Shown here: positions 1 to 9,888 of the stretch, piece after piece | Numbering within the stretch: the first letter of the stretch is position 1 | How the letters are laid out: the number at the start of each line of letters is the position of its first letter | From: Linnemannia elongata | Taxonomy: Eukaryota > Mortierellomycota > Mortierellomycetes > Mortierellales > Mortierellaceae | DNA length: 64,000 nt | Assembly (NCBI GenBank): GCA_036320915.1 | Contig: JAXBDG010000010.1 | Span: 620,001 to 684,000 of the forward strand | Direction: 5' to 3' | Notes under the pieces: generated by a model | The model's database searches: none | What the model was told of the DNA's origin: nothing | The model's input: only the letters and a program-made list of their open reading frames with translations | Translations under genes and position numbers: made by a program

Positions 1-31
1 GTATCGACGTCTTAACATGGTTATGTTTGTC

Positions 32-37
32 TTTATT
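32..37 (-). terminator. AATAAA poly(A) signal of SDR copy 1
   Basis: An AATAAA hexamer on the minus strand lies about 45 bases after the TAG stop of SDR copy 1. The spacing fits a eukaryotic polyadenylation signal. Confidence 0.45.
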
Positions 38-81
38 ATTTATGACTCTGTTTACTTAACGGTATGTACAAAAGAGTATTC

Positions 82-1343
82 CTAGGCCTTGACTTTCTCG
101 CGAGCGAGGTTCTCACTGAACGTCCATAGTTTCTCTTGGAGCTCCTCGTCCCTGGATTCGACAGCTGACAGAACGATGTGAACATGGAGGAGATAGCAAG
201 TGATTAGTATGTTTTATGTCTCCCCCACTCTCCCTTGATCAAAGTCTCCATATACGCAAAAAAAAATCAACAAATAGAATCATAGGTGACCTACTAGGTA
301 GGATTTCGTTGGCAGTGGGAATAAAATAGCGTCCGCGGATATCCTTGTTCCCCACCTCAGGGCTGGTCGCCAGATACAACTGTGTCAATGCTCCCTTTTC
401 AGGTGTCATAGCCGTTACTGAGGAGACAACATCCATAAGCTTGCCCAAACTCTCCCCCATGGAGTCCTTGGTGCTCTTGCCCAAGTTGGTTTTGACTATA
501 CCGGGGTGGGCAATGTTGGCCCACACCTTTTCGTTGGTAAGTCGACGGGCCAGCGCTTTGCCGAAGAGGACGTTGGCGAGCTTTGAGCGGGCATACCTGT
601 CCCAGTTATCGGCCTTTGTGGGGTCATTGAGGGTATCGAAGTCGATGCCGCCCATCGAAGGGGGTGTCATTTCATGGGCGATAGCAGAGAGAATGACGAT
701 CCTAGAAGGTTGAGATTCCTTGATCTTGTCGAGGAGACCCATCGTGAAGACAAAGTGTCTGGACAAAAAAATGGTTCGACATGAAAACAAAAAAAAAACA
801 TGTCAGACAATTATCTTGCATGTATGAGGGTGTTTGTATGTGAGGGTTTTGTGTCTTTCGTCTTATTTGAACTCTTCTGTGGCTTACTTACCCCATGTGG
901 TTGACGGCGAACTGGGTCTCAATGCCATCAGCGCTGAGGGCGAAGGGGCAATTCATGATGCCGGAGTTGTTGACCAAGATGTGGAGTGGGAGACCTTTCT
1001 TCAAGAACTCCTGTGCTGCCTGATGAGACTTTGTCATGTCGTTGAGATCTAGCTCTAAGAACTCGAGCTGAGGAGTGGGGGCATTGGGATACTTGGCTTT
1101 GATCTCTGCCGTGGCATTGTCAATTGCTTCTTGAGCTCTCTCTTGACTACGACAGGCTAAGAAAACGCGAGCTCCATGTGCAGCCAAGGCGACGGTTGTT
1201 GCATACCCAAGTCCCGAGTTGGCACCAGTGACAATGGCAACTTTTCCTGTGAGATCCGGGATCTTATCATGTGAGTAGTTGTTAGGGGTGAGTAGGGTCT
1301 TCCACCAGGCAAGCTGAGTAAAACTGTTTGTGAGCATATGCAT
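82..1343 (-). CDS. SDR copy 1 (RDH/WWOX-like short-chain dehydrogenase), catalytic Ser replaced by Ala
   Basis: Exons on the minus strand are 1343-892, 758-295 and 164-82, giving 332 aa; all junctions are GT-AG and the frame closes. The fold is a classical Rossmann SDR: TGANSGLG cofactor loop at residues 39-46, NNSG near 125-128, the structural Asn of the AVNHMG segment at 148, and the YARSK active site (Tyr206, Lys210). The family oxidises or reduces lipid alcohols and ketones (retinol dehydrogenase and WWOX relatives) with NAD(P). Where the other six copies read Ser-Ser before the [A/T/V/G]-H element, this copy reads Ser-Ala (about residues 175-176), so the Ser expected to be catalytic is lost by one base change. 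A polyadenylation-like hexamer lies about 45 bases after the stop. Substrate is unknown. This copy may be impaired or may act as a non-catalytic paralogue. Confidence 0.9.
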
Positions 1344-1828
1344 TGTGAAAGAGTGAAAAATTGTTGTGTGTCTGTGCGTGTGGGAGAAAAAGAGAGTGAG
1401 ATGAAGAGAACAAGGTGGCTGCGGACGGCTTTAACGTTCTTTTTGAACTGGAAAAAAGTCGGGGATGATCAGGCTGAAACCTGACAACCCCAAATGTTTG
1501 CATCCTCAAGGGAGCCACTTCATTAGCGCTTCTCTAGATCCTGGCTGGCGTCCAGTCAAGAGCCATCCGTCTATAAAAAATGATCGAGAGGGGGACGCGT
1601 AGTGTGTCGAAACACAAGCAGAAAAAACGCTGATTAACAGAGGGGATTGTTACTATTGTAATGCGATGACGATGGCATAGTGGCAGACAGGCGGCCTTTG
1701 CGCTGTTGAAAATTTTTCCGTCACTTCCTTTACCCGACATGAGACCAACGGTGTGACACAGATGCATGATTGTATGTACGCTTATATATACGTCTTGCTT
1801 TATTTACATTAGGATCGACGCAGGGTTC
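1344..1828. other. Spacer A of the tandem SDR unit
   Basis: No gene is seen. The spacer is clearly homologous to the one at 3042-3539: shared blocks include the stretch from about 1530 to 1610 and the 3' part from about 1660 to 1828. It must hold the promoter of copy 1 and the 3' UTR of copy 2. Relative to spacer B it lacks about 50 bases near 3310-3360. Confidence 0.75.
1799..1804 (-). terminator. AATAAA poly(A) signal of SDR copy 2
   Basis: AATAAA on the minus strand lies about 25 bases past the TAA stop of copy 2. It is conserved at the same place after copy 3. Confidence 0.5.
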
Positions 1829-3041
1829 TTAAGCCTTGACCTTCTCGCGAGCGAGGTTCTCACTGAACGTCCACAACCTCTCTTGGAGCTCCTCGTCCTT
1901 GGATTCGGCGGCTGATAGCACAAAGTAAAAAAAAAAAAAAAATGAAATAATTGGTGAATATGATTTCTTTCTTTCCGTCTTTTTCTGTCTCTGTCGGTAT
2001 TGATATTCGAATGCAAAAAATGACTTACTGGGCTGGATCTCGTTTGCAATAGGAATAAAATAGCGTCCGCGGATATCCTTGTTCTCCACCTCAGGGCTCG
2101 TCGCCAGATACAACTGCGTCAATGCCCCTTTTTCAGATGTCATAGCCGCGACTGAGGAAAAAGTATCCATAAGTTTGCCCAAAGTTTCCCCCATGGAGTC
2201 CCTGGCGCTCCTGTTCAAGTTGGTGTTGACTGCACCGGGGTGTGCAGCATTGACCCACACCTTTTCGTTGGCGAGTCGACGGGCCAAAGCCTTGGCGAAC
2301 AGGATGTTGGCGAGCTTTGAGCGGGCATACCTGTCCCAGTTATCGGCCTTTGTGGGGTCATTGAGGGTATCGAAGTCGATGCCACCCATCGAGGGGGGTG
2401 TCATTTCGTGGGCGATAGAAGAGAGAATGACGATCCTGGAAGGTTGAGATTCCTTGATCTTGTCGAGGAGACCCATCGTGAAGACAAAATGACTACACGG
2501 AATAAAAGCAAAAAAAGATTCAGACAAATATCTTAAGTGTATGCGGGGTCTTTTGTCTTTTTATATGAACTCTTCAGCGGTTTACTCACCCCATGTGGTT
2601 GACGGCGAACTGGGTCTCGATTCCATCAGCGCTGAGGGCGAAGGGGCAATTCATGATGCCGGAGTTGTTGATCAAGATGTGGAGTGGGAGACCTTTCTTC
2701 AAGAACTCCTGTGCTGCCTGATGAGACTTTGTCATGTCGTTGAGATCTAGCTCTAAGAACTCGAGCTGAGGAGTGGGGGCATTGGGATACTTGGCTTTGA
2801 TCTCTGCCGTGGCATTGTCAATTGCTTCTTGAGCTCTCTCTTGACTACGACAGGCTAAGAAAACGCGAGCTCCATGTGCAGCCAAGGCGACGGTTGTAGC
2901 ATACCCAAGTCCCGAGTTGGCACCAGTGACAATGGCAACTTTTCCTGTGAGATCCGGGATCTTGTCGTGTGAGTAGTTGTTAGGGGTGAGTAGGGTCTTC
3001 CACCAGGCAAGCTGGGTAAAACTGTTTGTGAGCATATGCAT
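1829..3041 (-). CDS. SDR copy 2 (RDH/WWOX-like short-chain dehydrogenase)
   Basis: Exons 3041-2590, 2492-2029 and 1911-1829 give 332 aa. Exon 1 is almost identical to that of copy 1; the visible protein change is Val to Ile just before NNSG. The TGANSGLG loop, the Ser-Ser pair, the AVNHMG Asn and YARSK are all intact, so the enzyme should be active. Offset from copy 1 is 1698 bases in exon 1, which matches a head-to-tail tandem duplication including the spacer. The last exon encodes a short amphipathic tail ending FSENLAREKVKA, shared with copies 1 and 3. No signal peptide is evident; the Trp-Trp near the N-terminus is shared by the first three copies. Substrate unknown. Confidence 0.92.
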
Positions 3042-3539
3042 TGTGAAAGATTGAAAATTGTTGTGTATTTGTGCTTGGGGGAAAAGAGAAGGAGATGAAC
3101 GGCGTTTACTCTTGTGAACGTCCTTTTTGATCTGAAAAAAAAAGTCGGGGGTTGATCAGAAACCCAGCAACGCTCAATGTTTGTGTTCTCAAGGGACTAC
3201 TTCATCAGCACTTCTCTAGATCCTGGGTGGCGTCCAATCAAGAGCTATTCATCTATAAAAAAATGATCGAGAGGGGGACGCGTAGTGTATTGAAACACAG
3301 GCAGGAAAGAACAGTGTGGCCAATGAACATACGAAAGAGGGAGATGGAGTGAGTGAGAGACAGAGGAGTTTGGTACTATCGTAATGCGATGACGATGGTA
3401 TAGTGGCAAGCAGGCGGCCTTTGCGCTGTTGAAAAAATTTCCGTCAATTCCTTTGCCCAACTTGAGACAAATGATGTGACACAGATGCATAATTGTATAT
3501 ACGCCTTGTTTTATTTACATTAGGATCGACGCAGGGTTC
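3042..3539. other. Spacer B of the tandem SDR unit
   Basis: No gene is seen. The spacer is homologous to that at 1344-1828, with an insertion of about 50 bases near 3310-3360. It holds the presumed promoter of copy 2 and the 3' UTR of copy 3. Confidence 0.75.
3510..3515 (-). terminator. AATAAA poly(A) signal of SDR copy 3
   Basis: AATAAA on the minus strand lies about 25 bases past the copy 3 stop, at the same position as in copy 2. Confidence 0.5.
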
Positions 3540-4745
3540 TTAAGCCTTGACCTTCTCGCGAGCGAGGTTCTCACTGAACGTCCACAACCTCTCTTGGAGC
3601 TCCTCGTCTTTGGATTCGGCAGCTGATAAGACAAAGTAAAACAAAAAAAAATGAAGTAATTGGTGAATACATTTTCTTTCACTCTTTCTCCGTCTTAATC
3701 AGCATTGATATTCGAATGCGAAAAATGACTTACAAGGCTGGATCTCGTTCGCAACAGCAATAAAATAGCGTCCGCGAATATCCCTGTTCTCTACCTCAGG
3801 ACTCGTCGCCAGATACAACTGCGTCAACGCTCCAACTTCAGGTGTCATCCCCATGAGTGAGATCGCCACTTCGGAAACCTTACCCACAGTATTACCCATG
3901 GCGTACATGGCGGTCCTGTTCAGAGTTGTCGCAACATAGCCGGGGTGGGCAATGTTGACCCACACTCTCTCGTTGGCAAGTCGACGGGCCAGAGCTTTGC
4001 CGAACAGGACGTTGGCGAGCTTGGAGCGGGCGTATCGATCAAATTTGCTGGATTTGGTCTCGTCATTGATGGTGTCGAAGTCGATGCCGTTCATGTGCTT
4101 GGGAGTCATCTCGTGGGCGAGAGAGGATAAGATGACGATCCTGGAGGGCTGTGATTCCTTAATCTTGTCCAGGAGCCCTAGTGTGAAGACGAAGTGACTA
4201 AACAAAATCGATGGCATAAAAAAAGTACGTCAGACACAATACAACCCCCCTCGTTTTACTGTTTCTCTCTTTACACTCTTTTTGCGTTCATACCCCATGT
4301 GATTGACGGCGAACTGGGTCTCGATTCCATCGGCGCTAAGGGCGAAGGGGCAATTCATAATGCCGGAGTTGTTGATCAAGATGTGGAGAGGGAGACCTTT
4401 CTTCAAGAACTCCTTTGATGCTTGATGAGCCTTGTTCATGTCGTTGAGATCTAGCTCTAAGAACTCGAGCTGAGGAGTGGGGGCATTGGGATACTTGGCT
4501 TTGATCTCTGCCGTGGCATTGTCAATTGCTTCTTGAGCTCTCTCTTGACTACGACAGGCTAAGAAAACGCGAGCTCCATGTGCAGCCAAGGCGACGGTTG
4601 TAGCATACCCAAGTCCCGAGTTGGCACCAGTGACAATGGCAACTTTTCCTGTGAGATCCGGAATCTGGTCATGTGAGTATTTGTTAGGGGTGAGGTAGGT
4701 TTTCCACCAGGCGAGTTGAGTAAGGCTGTTGCCGAACAAGGGCAT
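3540..4745 (-). CDS. SDR copy 3 (RDH/WWOX-like), mosaic exon pattern
   Basis: Exons 4745-4294, 4197-3734 and 3622-3540 give 332 aa. The catalytic set is intact (TGANSGLG, NNSG, AVNHMG Asn, Ser-Ser, YARSK). Most of exon 1 is identical at DNA level to copy 2, and exon 3 with its 3' flank is nearly identical too. Exon 2, which carries the active-site Tyr and the substrate-facing C-terminal half, is much more diverged, for example in the segments after EMTP and after AHPG. This sandwich pattern suggests gene conversion of the flanks or replacement of the middle. The first ten residues also differ from copies 1 and 2. Confidence 0.92.
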
Positions 4746-5109
4746 CGTAGTGTGTATGTATGTGGCTTGATGTGGGTAAAAGAGGTGTTTGATTGTTTGT
4801 TTGAAGAAAAAATGCCATTTGAAAATAAACCGAAGGAAAAAAAAAGTGTGTGTATAACCATCAGTCACGAACCATAGATACGACCGGACTCACACCGTTA
4901 GTGAGCCTAGGCCCTGCTCTTCTTTGACACAAAGTGTATCTCTCTCAGATTGATCACAGGCATACTACTGGCCACAAAAAAAAAAGAGTGTATGCATGCA
5001 TGCATGCACTTTTTCAAACCTTTTGTCAGTTACACTACTCCTCCTGGCGATTAGACAATGTTCCGAACATTAGATTTGTTCCAGTACCATGGATACCACG
5101 ATCTCTCTG

Positions 5110-5114
<5 letters not shown>

Positions 5115-5150
<36 letters not shown>
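5115..5150. repeat. Poly(T) tract, 36 bases
   Basis: An uninterrupted run of about 36 T lies just past the 3' end of SDR copy 4. Read on the minus strand it is a poly(A) stretch about 10 bases after an AATAAA. It could be a slippage tract or a trace of a retro-inserted mRNA end. Confidence 0.85.
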
Positions 5151-5157
<7 letters not shown>

Positions 5158-5159
<2 letters not shown>

Positions 5160-5163
5160 TATT
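5158..5163 (-). terminator. AATAAA poly(A) signal of SDR copy 4
   Basis: AATAAA on the minus strand lies about 60 bases past the copy 4 stop. Confidence 0.4.
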
Positions 5164-5222
5164 TCCAGTTCTCTCGTGTTGAGATTTTGTTTGTTTGTTC
5201 GTTTGTTTGTTTTTTGAGAGTT

Positions 5223-6527
5223 CTACGCCTTGACCTTCTCTCGGACAATGTCTTCACTGAAAGCCCACAACTCTTCTTGGAGCCGTTCGTTTCTAGCCAG
5301 GGCAGCTACATTAGGTTAAAAAGGCAGTCGCATAGAAAAAATGATGGGAACAGAAAAACAAAGTTCAATTTCTCATTGTTCAGAACTCTACACCCCGACC
5401 CAGGAAGAAAGAAAAAAAAGGCGCAACCGACTCAAAGAAGAAAAAAAAAACTTACCTGGCTCGATCTCATTGGCAACAGGAATGAAATACTTCCCTCTCA
5501 CATCCCGTTCCTCGATCTCAGGACTAGTTGCAAGATATAACTGTGTCAACGCCGCCCTCTCCGCCGTCAACGTAACAGCATTTTTTACAATGCAATCAAA
5601 CCACTCCTTCCAGGTGTCATCCTGAGGCTCCAGGAACCTGGGGATGAAGCCAGGGTGACAGGCATTGACATAGACATTGTCGTTTGCGACTCGACGAGCA
5701 AGGGCTTTTGCGAAGAGAACGTTCGCGAGTTTGGACCGACCGTAACGACTGAGATCGGTCGACATTGTCGGGTCGTTGAGTGTGTCAAAGTCGATACCGA
5801 CGCGTGGGGGGAAAGCTTCATGGGCGATGGAAGAAATCATGACGACTCGAGAGGGTTGGGAAGTCTTGAGGCGGTCGAGGAGGGCTATTGTGAAGACGAA
5901 ATGGCTAGGTTGTGATGCGAGGGGGAGGGAAGATGGGAAAGATGAGACGGATTAGCAAAGAAAACTAATTATGAGAACCATCTGAGACCAGGACGCGTTC
6001 ACAGTCTCCCTCGTTTCCTTCTTTCTTTCTGTTGTGTCCATGTTCTTCCCGGGACCCAAAAGAAAAAAATATAAAAGTACGTACCCTATGTGGTTGACTG
6101 CAAATATGGCCTCGATCCCATCAGCACTCAGCTCGAACGGCACCACCTGAATCCCCGCATTACAGACCAGAATATGCAACGGCAAGCCCTTCCTCAAAAA
6201 CTCCTTCGCAGCCTGCTGGGTTTTGTTTATATCCATCAGATCCAACTCCAGGAACTCTAACTTTGGCGCGGTGGTAAGAAGGGGATACTTGGATCGGATC
6301 TCGAGGAGAGCGGTCTCGATGGCGGCAATGGCGCGCTTTTGAGAACGACAGGCCAGGAAGACATGGGCACCTCGACCAGCCAGGGCAACCATGGTAGTGT
6401 ACCCCAGTCCGGTGTTGGCGCCGGTGACGATGGCTACCTTTCCGGTCAAGTCTGGGATCTGAGCGATGGAGTATCGGTCTGGAGTGAAGTAAGTCTTCCA
6501 GAAGGCGAGCTGTGAAAACATGTTCAT
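5223..6527 (-). CDS. SDR copy 4 (RDH/WWOX-like short-chain dehydrogenase)
   Basis: Exons 6527-6085, 5904-5456 and 5305-5223 give 324 aa. Intron positions and the 83-base last exon match the other copies. The cofactor loop is TGANTGLG. The usual NNSG is CNAG here, a change shared only with copy 5. Asn of AVNHIG, the Ser-Ser pair and YGRSK are intact. It pairs with copy 5: a block of exon 1 (6236-6368) is identical at DNA level to 9003-9135, while the N-terminal 25 residues and exon 2 differ. Probably a cytosolic or membrane-associated oxidoreductase of lipophilic alcohols or ketones; substrate unknown. Confidence 0.9.
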
Positions 6528-6595
6528 CTTGAAGGGGAGAACTTTGTGGTAATGTATGTGGGGGTCAGAAGGAAATACTGTACCTGAGGATGGGG

Positions 6596-6629
<34 letters not shown>

Positions 6630-7204
6630 GAGTTTGTTCCACTATTTATGCATGAAAAAAAATGAGATCAGGAAAAGAGATACAACAATGGGAAAAAGCA
6701 ACAGAGTCGAAAATATAAGAATGGCCAAAGGTACCCCGTCCAAGGTACAGGTTTCCCAGTGGACCATTGACATATTTGAGGATGTGATGGGAGAGATGGG
6801 ATGAGGGACGTACTCGAGAAGATTCCGGGCTGAATTTTTCATCCAACCCCGACTCATTGGTATCAAGTTGCGATGGTCTCTGTTGTTTATTGCTTTGTTT
6901 TTGTTTCTTATGTCTCTTGCTGCCTTGTTTTGCTCATGTTTTTAGTTGTCGCTGTTGCCGCCGTACTTTCCTTATTGCTTTTCTAGTCGTATCCTTTTTT
7001 GTTTCTTATCGTTGCTTGTTGTATTTATTCACAGCGACAATCGCTTGAAGCGATGGATGCCATGATCGGGTGCACAGGATTCTCATGTTTTATTACCAGA
7101 AGAGGGAGATACGGAGTAGGATTGTGTATGGCATGTTACGATCGTATGGCATCAGTGAACATAAAACCCGAGGTGTGTGCTACTGTATTCGGTTTTTTTT
7201 TTCC
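6528..7204. other. Upstream region of SDR copy 4, homologous to that of copy 5
   Basis: No gene is seen. A run of about 30 T lies at 6599-6628. The stretch from about 6870 to 7170 resembles 9530-9800 in order and sequence, including the TTTATT near 7089 matching the one at 9779. It is therefore the counterpart of the copy 5 upstream spacer plus the 3' flank of copy 6. Confidence 0.55.
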
Positions 7205-7515
7205 ACACCTATAATTTTCTCATTGACAGGGTTCTTTCCTACTATTTCCCACGTCTCTTCCGTCCGATGCTAAATCAAGAATAACGAACAAAGCAGAAGG
7301 GTAGAAAGGTAGTTCTTGTTTAGTAGAAGGGCAAACAATATAAAGAGGCGGTGCCATATCAAAACAGTCGCCATCCCCAACAAAGGTTAGAAAATACACA
7401 CTGAGATGAATTTTCACTGGCAAAAAGATCGAACTACCGCCCGCGAATGTCTCTATCCTCCATGTGTGAATAAGTGTTCAGGTCCAGCGTTGCTGAGCCA
7501 TCCTCCAGGAGGCGA
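7205..7515 (-). pseudogene. Decayed SDR relic (counterpart of copy 6)
   Basis: Read on the minus strand, about 7480-7405 matches the end of SDR exon 2: codons for EDRDIRGR, then TAG where all live copies have Tyr, then a degraded tail up to the splice donor position. Bases about 7272-7205 match exon 3 of copy 6, starting just after a preserved acceptor (CATCGGACGGAAGA against CATCGTACGGAAGA) and then losing about 20 bases. No exon 1 or main exon 2 body is recognisable upstream. The relic sits upstream of copy 4 just as copy 6 sits upstream of copy 5, so it is probably the dead twin of copy 6. Confidence 0.7.
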
Positions 7516-7969
7516 GCAATAGATAATTGGAGGATTTGCCTGGCGATCGTGTTCTAATTTTGCAGCATACGAATGACATAATTCGGTAGGTAAGAAAATG
7601 ACCGTGCGAAGGAAGGGGAAGACGAAAGAGAAAGGAAACAGGTTTACGGTGAAGCTGATATCGCACAGCCTGTTATCCTATATTAAAACGACGCAATGTG
7701 ACGATGGGCAGGAGTAGACTCGTTGCAAGGAGGAAGTGAAAGACAAAGTCCCGACCGTTGGCGAAGTGAACCTAGAAGTTATCTCCTCCCTCATACATAA
7801 GCATAGGTCCCTGATCTCATAACTTACAGCGGACACAAAAACGATCACAGGTTGTGCATGTCCTGCATGCACACACATATCAACATGCAGTCTCTGTGCT
7901 ATCCCTCTTGATTCATTATTCATTGAATTCGCATATCATATCTTGAGTCCTTTGTTTGTGGGTGATTTT
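7516..7969. other. Spacer between the SDR relic and SDR copy 5
   Basis: No gene is recognised. It may hold eroded upstream parts of the SDR relic, but I could not align them by eye. Confidence 0.5.
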
Positions 7970-9306
7970 CTACGCCATTATTTTCTCGCGAACAAGTTCC
8001 TCGGTGAACGTCCACAACTTTTCTTGAAGCTCTTCGTTCCCCGCCAGGGCAGCTACGTAGTAAAACACAAGAAAATGATAAAGCGAACAATAAGATGTGG
8101 TTATAGATTAGTTCTCAATTTTAATGTTTCAATACTAAACTGGCACAAGAAAAAGAAAAAAGAACTTCCACAGACTATAGAACATACCTGGTTTGGCTTC
8201 CTTAGCAACAGGAACAAAATACCTCCCTCTCAGATCCCGCTCTTCAACTTCAGGACTCGTCGCCAGGTACAATTGCGACAACGCCCCCTTCTCAGGCGTC
8301 GACCCCATAGTCCTCATCGCTATCGAAGTAACCCATTCCGTAATGGTCATTCCTTCCGGCCGGCCCACAGACGTGGCAACGACACCTGGGTGACAAACAT
8401 TGATGTAAACTTGCTCGTTGAAGAGACGTCGCGCGAGGGCCTTTGTGAATAGAACGTTGGAGAGCTTGGAACGGCCGTACCGGGTGAGGTCAGTCGTTTT
8501 TGTACGGTCGTTGAGGGTTTTGAAATCGATCCCGGTGCGTGGGGCGAAAAACTTGTGGGTCATTGACGAGACCATGACGATTCGAGAGGGTTGGGAGGCC
8601 TTGAGGCGATCGAGGAGGGTCATCGTGAAGACGAAGTGGCTATTTTGTGTAATGAAGGAAGGACGTGAAAAGGAGAGGAGTGGGGTGAAGGTAATAGAAA
8701 ATGTGAGACGGAAAGAGCTGATCACTGGGTTTGAAATAAACACTCTCATTGTCTCTGATCAATGTACTCGCCCTTTTTTCTTTCTTTCTTCCTATTGTCT
8801 CCTATTCTCGTCAGCTATCACTGCCTAATAGAAAAAAAAACGAGTACAAACCCCATGTAGTTGACCGCGAACTGGGACTCGATCCCGTCAGGACTCAGCT
8901 CAAACGGCGCCACTATAAGCCCCGCATTACAGACCAGAATATGCAACGGCAAGTCCTTCCTCAAAAACTCTTTCGCAGCCTGCTGGGTCTTGTTTATATC
9001 CTTCAGATCCAACTCCAGGAACTCTAACTTTGGCGCGGTGGTAAGAAGGGGATACTTGGATCGGATCTCGAGGAGAGCGGTCTCGATGGCGGCAATGGCG
9101 CGCTTTTGAGAACGACAGGCCAGGAAGACATGGGCGCCACGTCCCGCCAGAGCGATCATGGTAGCGTATCCGAGTCCTGAATTGGCGCCGGTGACAATGG
9201 CGACTTTTCCGGTCAGGTCTGGGATTTGGTCATATGAGAAGCGGCAGTTTTGGATTTGCCTGGTGCATGAGGTCTTCCACAAGGCCAGCTTTGAGAATGT
9301 CTTCAT
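7970..9306 (-). CDS. SDR copy 5 (RDH/WWOX-like short-chain dehydrogenase)
   Basis: Exons 9306-8852, 8639-8188 and 8052-7970 give 329 aa. The first intron uses a weaker donor (GTTTGT). The cofactor loop is TGANSGLG, the NNAG-equivalent is CNAG, Ser-Ser and YGRSK are intact, and the tetrad Asn lies in AVNYMG. The N-terminus carries a four-residue insertion compared with the other copies, rich in Gln, Asn, Cys and Arg. The middle of exon 1 is identical to copy 4 over about 133 bases. Exon 2 shows a reworked substrate region (SVGRPEGMTITEW). Likely a lipophilic alcohol/ketone oxidoreductase; specificity unknown. Confidence 0.9.
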
Positions 9307-9888
9307 CTTGTGGGAAGGTGATAGTAGAAAATGGAGGAGAACGTTGGAGGAAGAACTTGAAAATGTTTGAACCTGGTTGAAGGAAGAAGTAAAAGCAAGA
9401 GTGTTTTTAAGTTCAAAATAAGGGAAGTTCGAGAAGACGGGAATTCGATGTAATGCGAAGGTAGTGCATGATATCCCTCCACATCGGAAAGCATTCAGCC
9501 TTTGACATTTGGCGGTCGGTGTGGGCTGATCGGGGTTGTCTGCCTTGTTTTTTGTTTTCTTCCTCTCTCCTGCTTTGTTCTTCTATCCCCGTTTTTTTTT
9601 CTTAAGCAGATTTTTTTTTACTTTGGTCCTGTTTATTTCTTGCTTCACCCTTTTCTTACTGGTGTTGTCTCCTTGTTTCTTATCATTGCCTCTTGTTTTT
9701 GCACTTTCAGATTAGCATGCGCGTTGAAGATCGCGCACTGCGATGAAGATCCAATAGTATGTACAGGATTGCCCTGTTTTTATTAAGAGTGGAGAATGAC
9801 AAATAAAGAACAAGGATAGTACCTTAGGTGGTACGAACGCACGTCGTGTAAGTGTAGAAAGGCGTATGTGAATAGCGCAAGTTTTTTT
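9307..9888. other. Spacer upstream of SDR copy 5
   Basis: No gene is seen. T-rich stretches lie at about 9590-9640. The region 9530-9800 is related to 6870-7170. A minus-strand AATAAA at 9779-9784 lies about 105 bases past the stop of copy 6. Confidence 0.55.

Larger units (their letters stand above)
4746..5222. other. Spacer with (TGCA)n palindrome and poly(T)
   Basis: No gene is seen. It holds the presumed promoter of copy 3 and the 3' UTR of copy 4. A self-complementary TGCATGCATGCA run lies at about 4993-5009 and a run of 36 T at 5115-5150. A minus-strand AATAAA lies at 5158-5163. It is not evidently homologous to spacers A and B. Confidence 0.6.

Noticed and set aside
5115..5150. SDR array as retro-copied genes because of the poly(T) tract
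   Set aside because: All seven copies keep both introns at the same positions, which excludes origin by retrotransposition.
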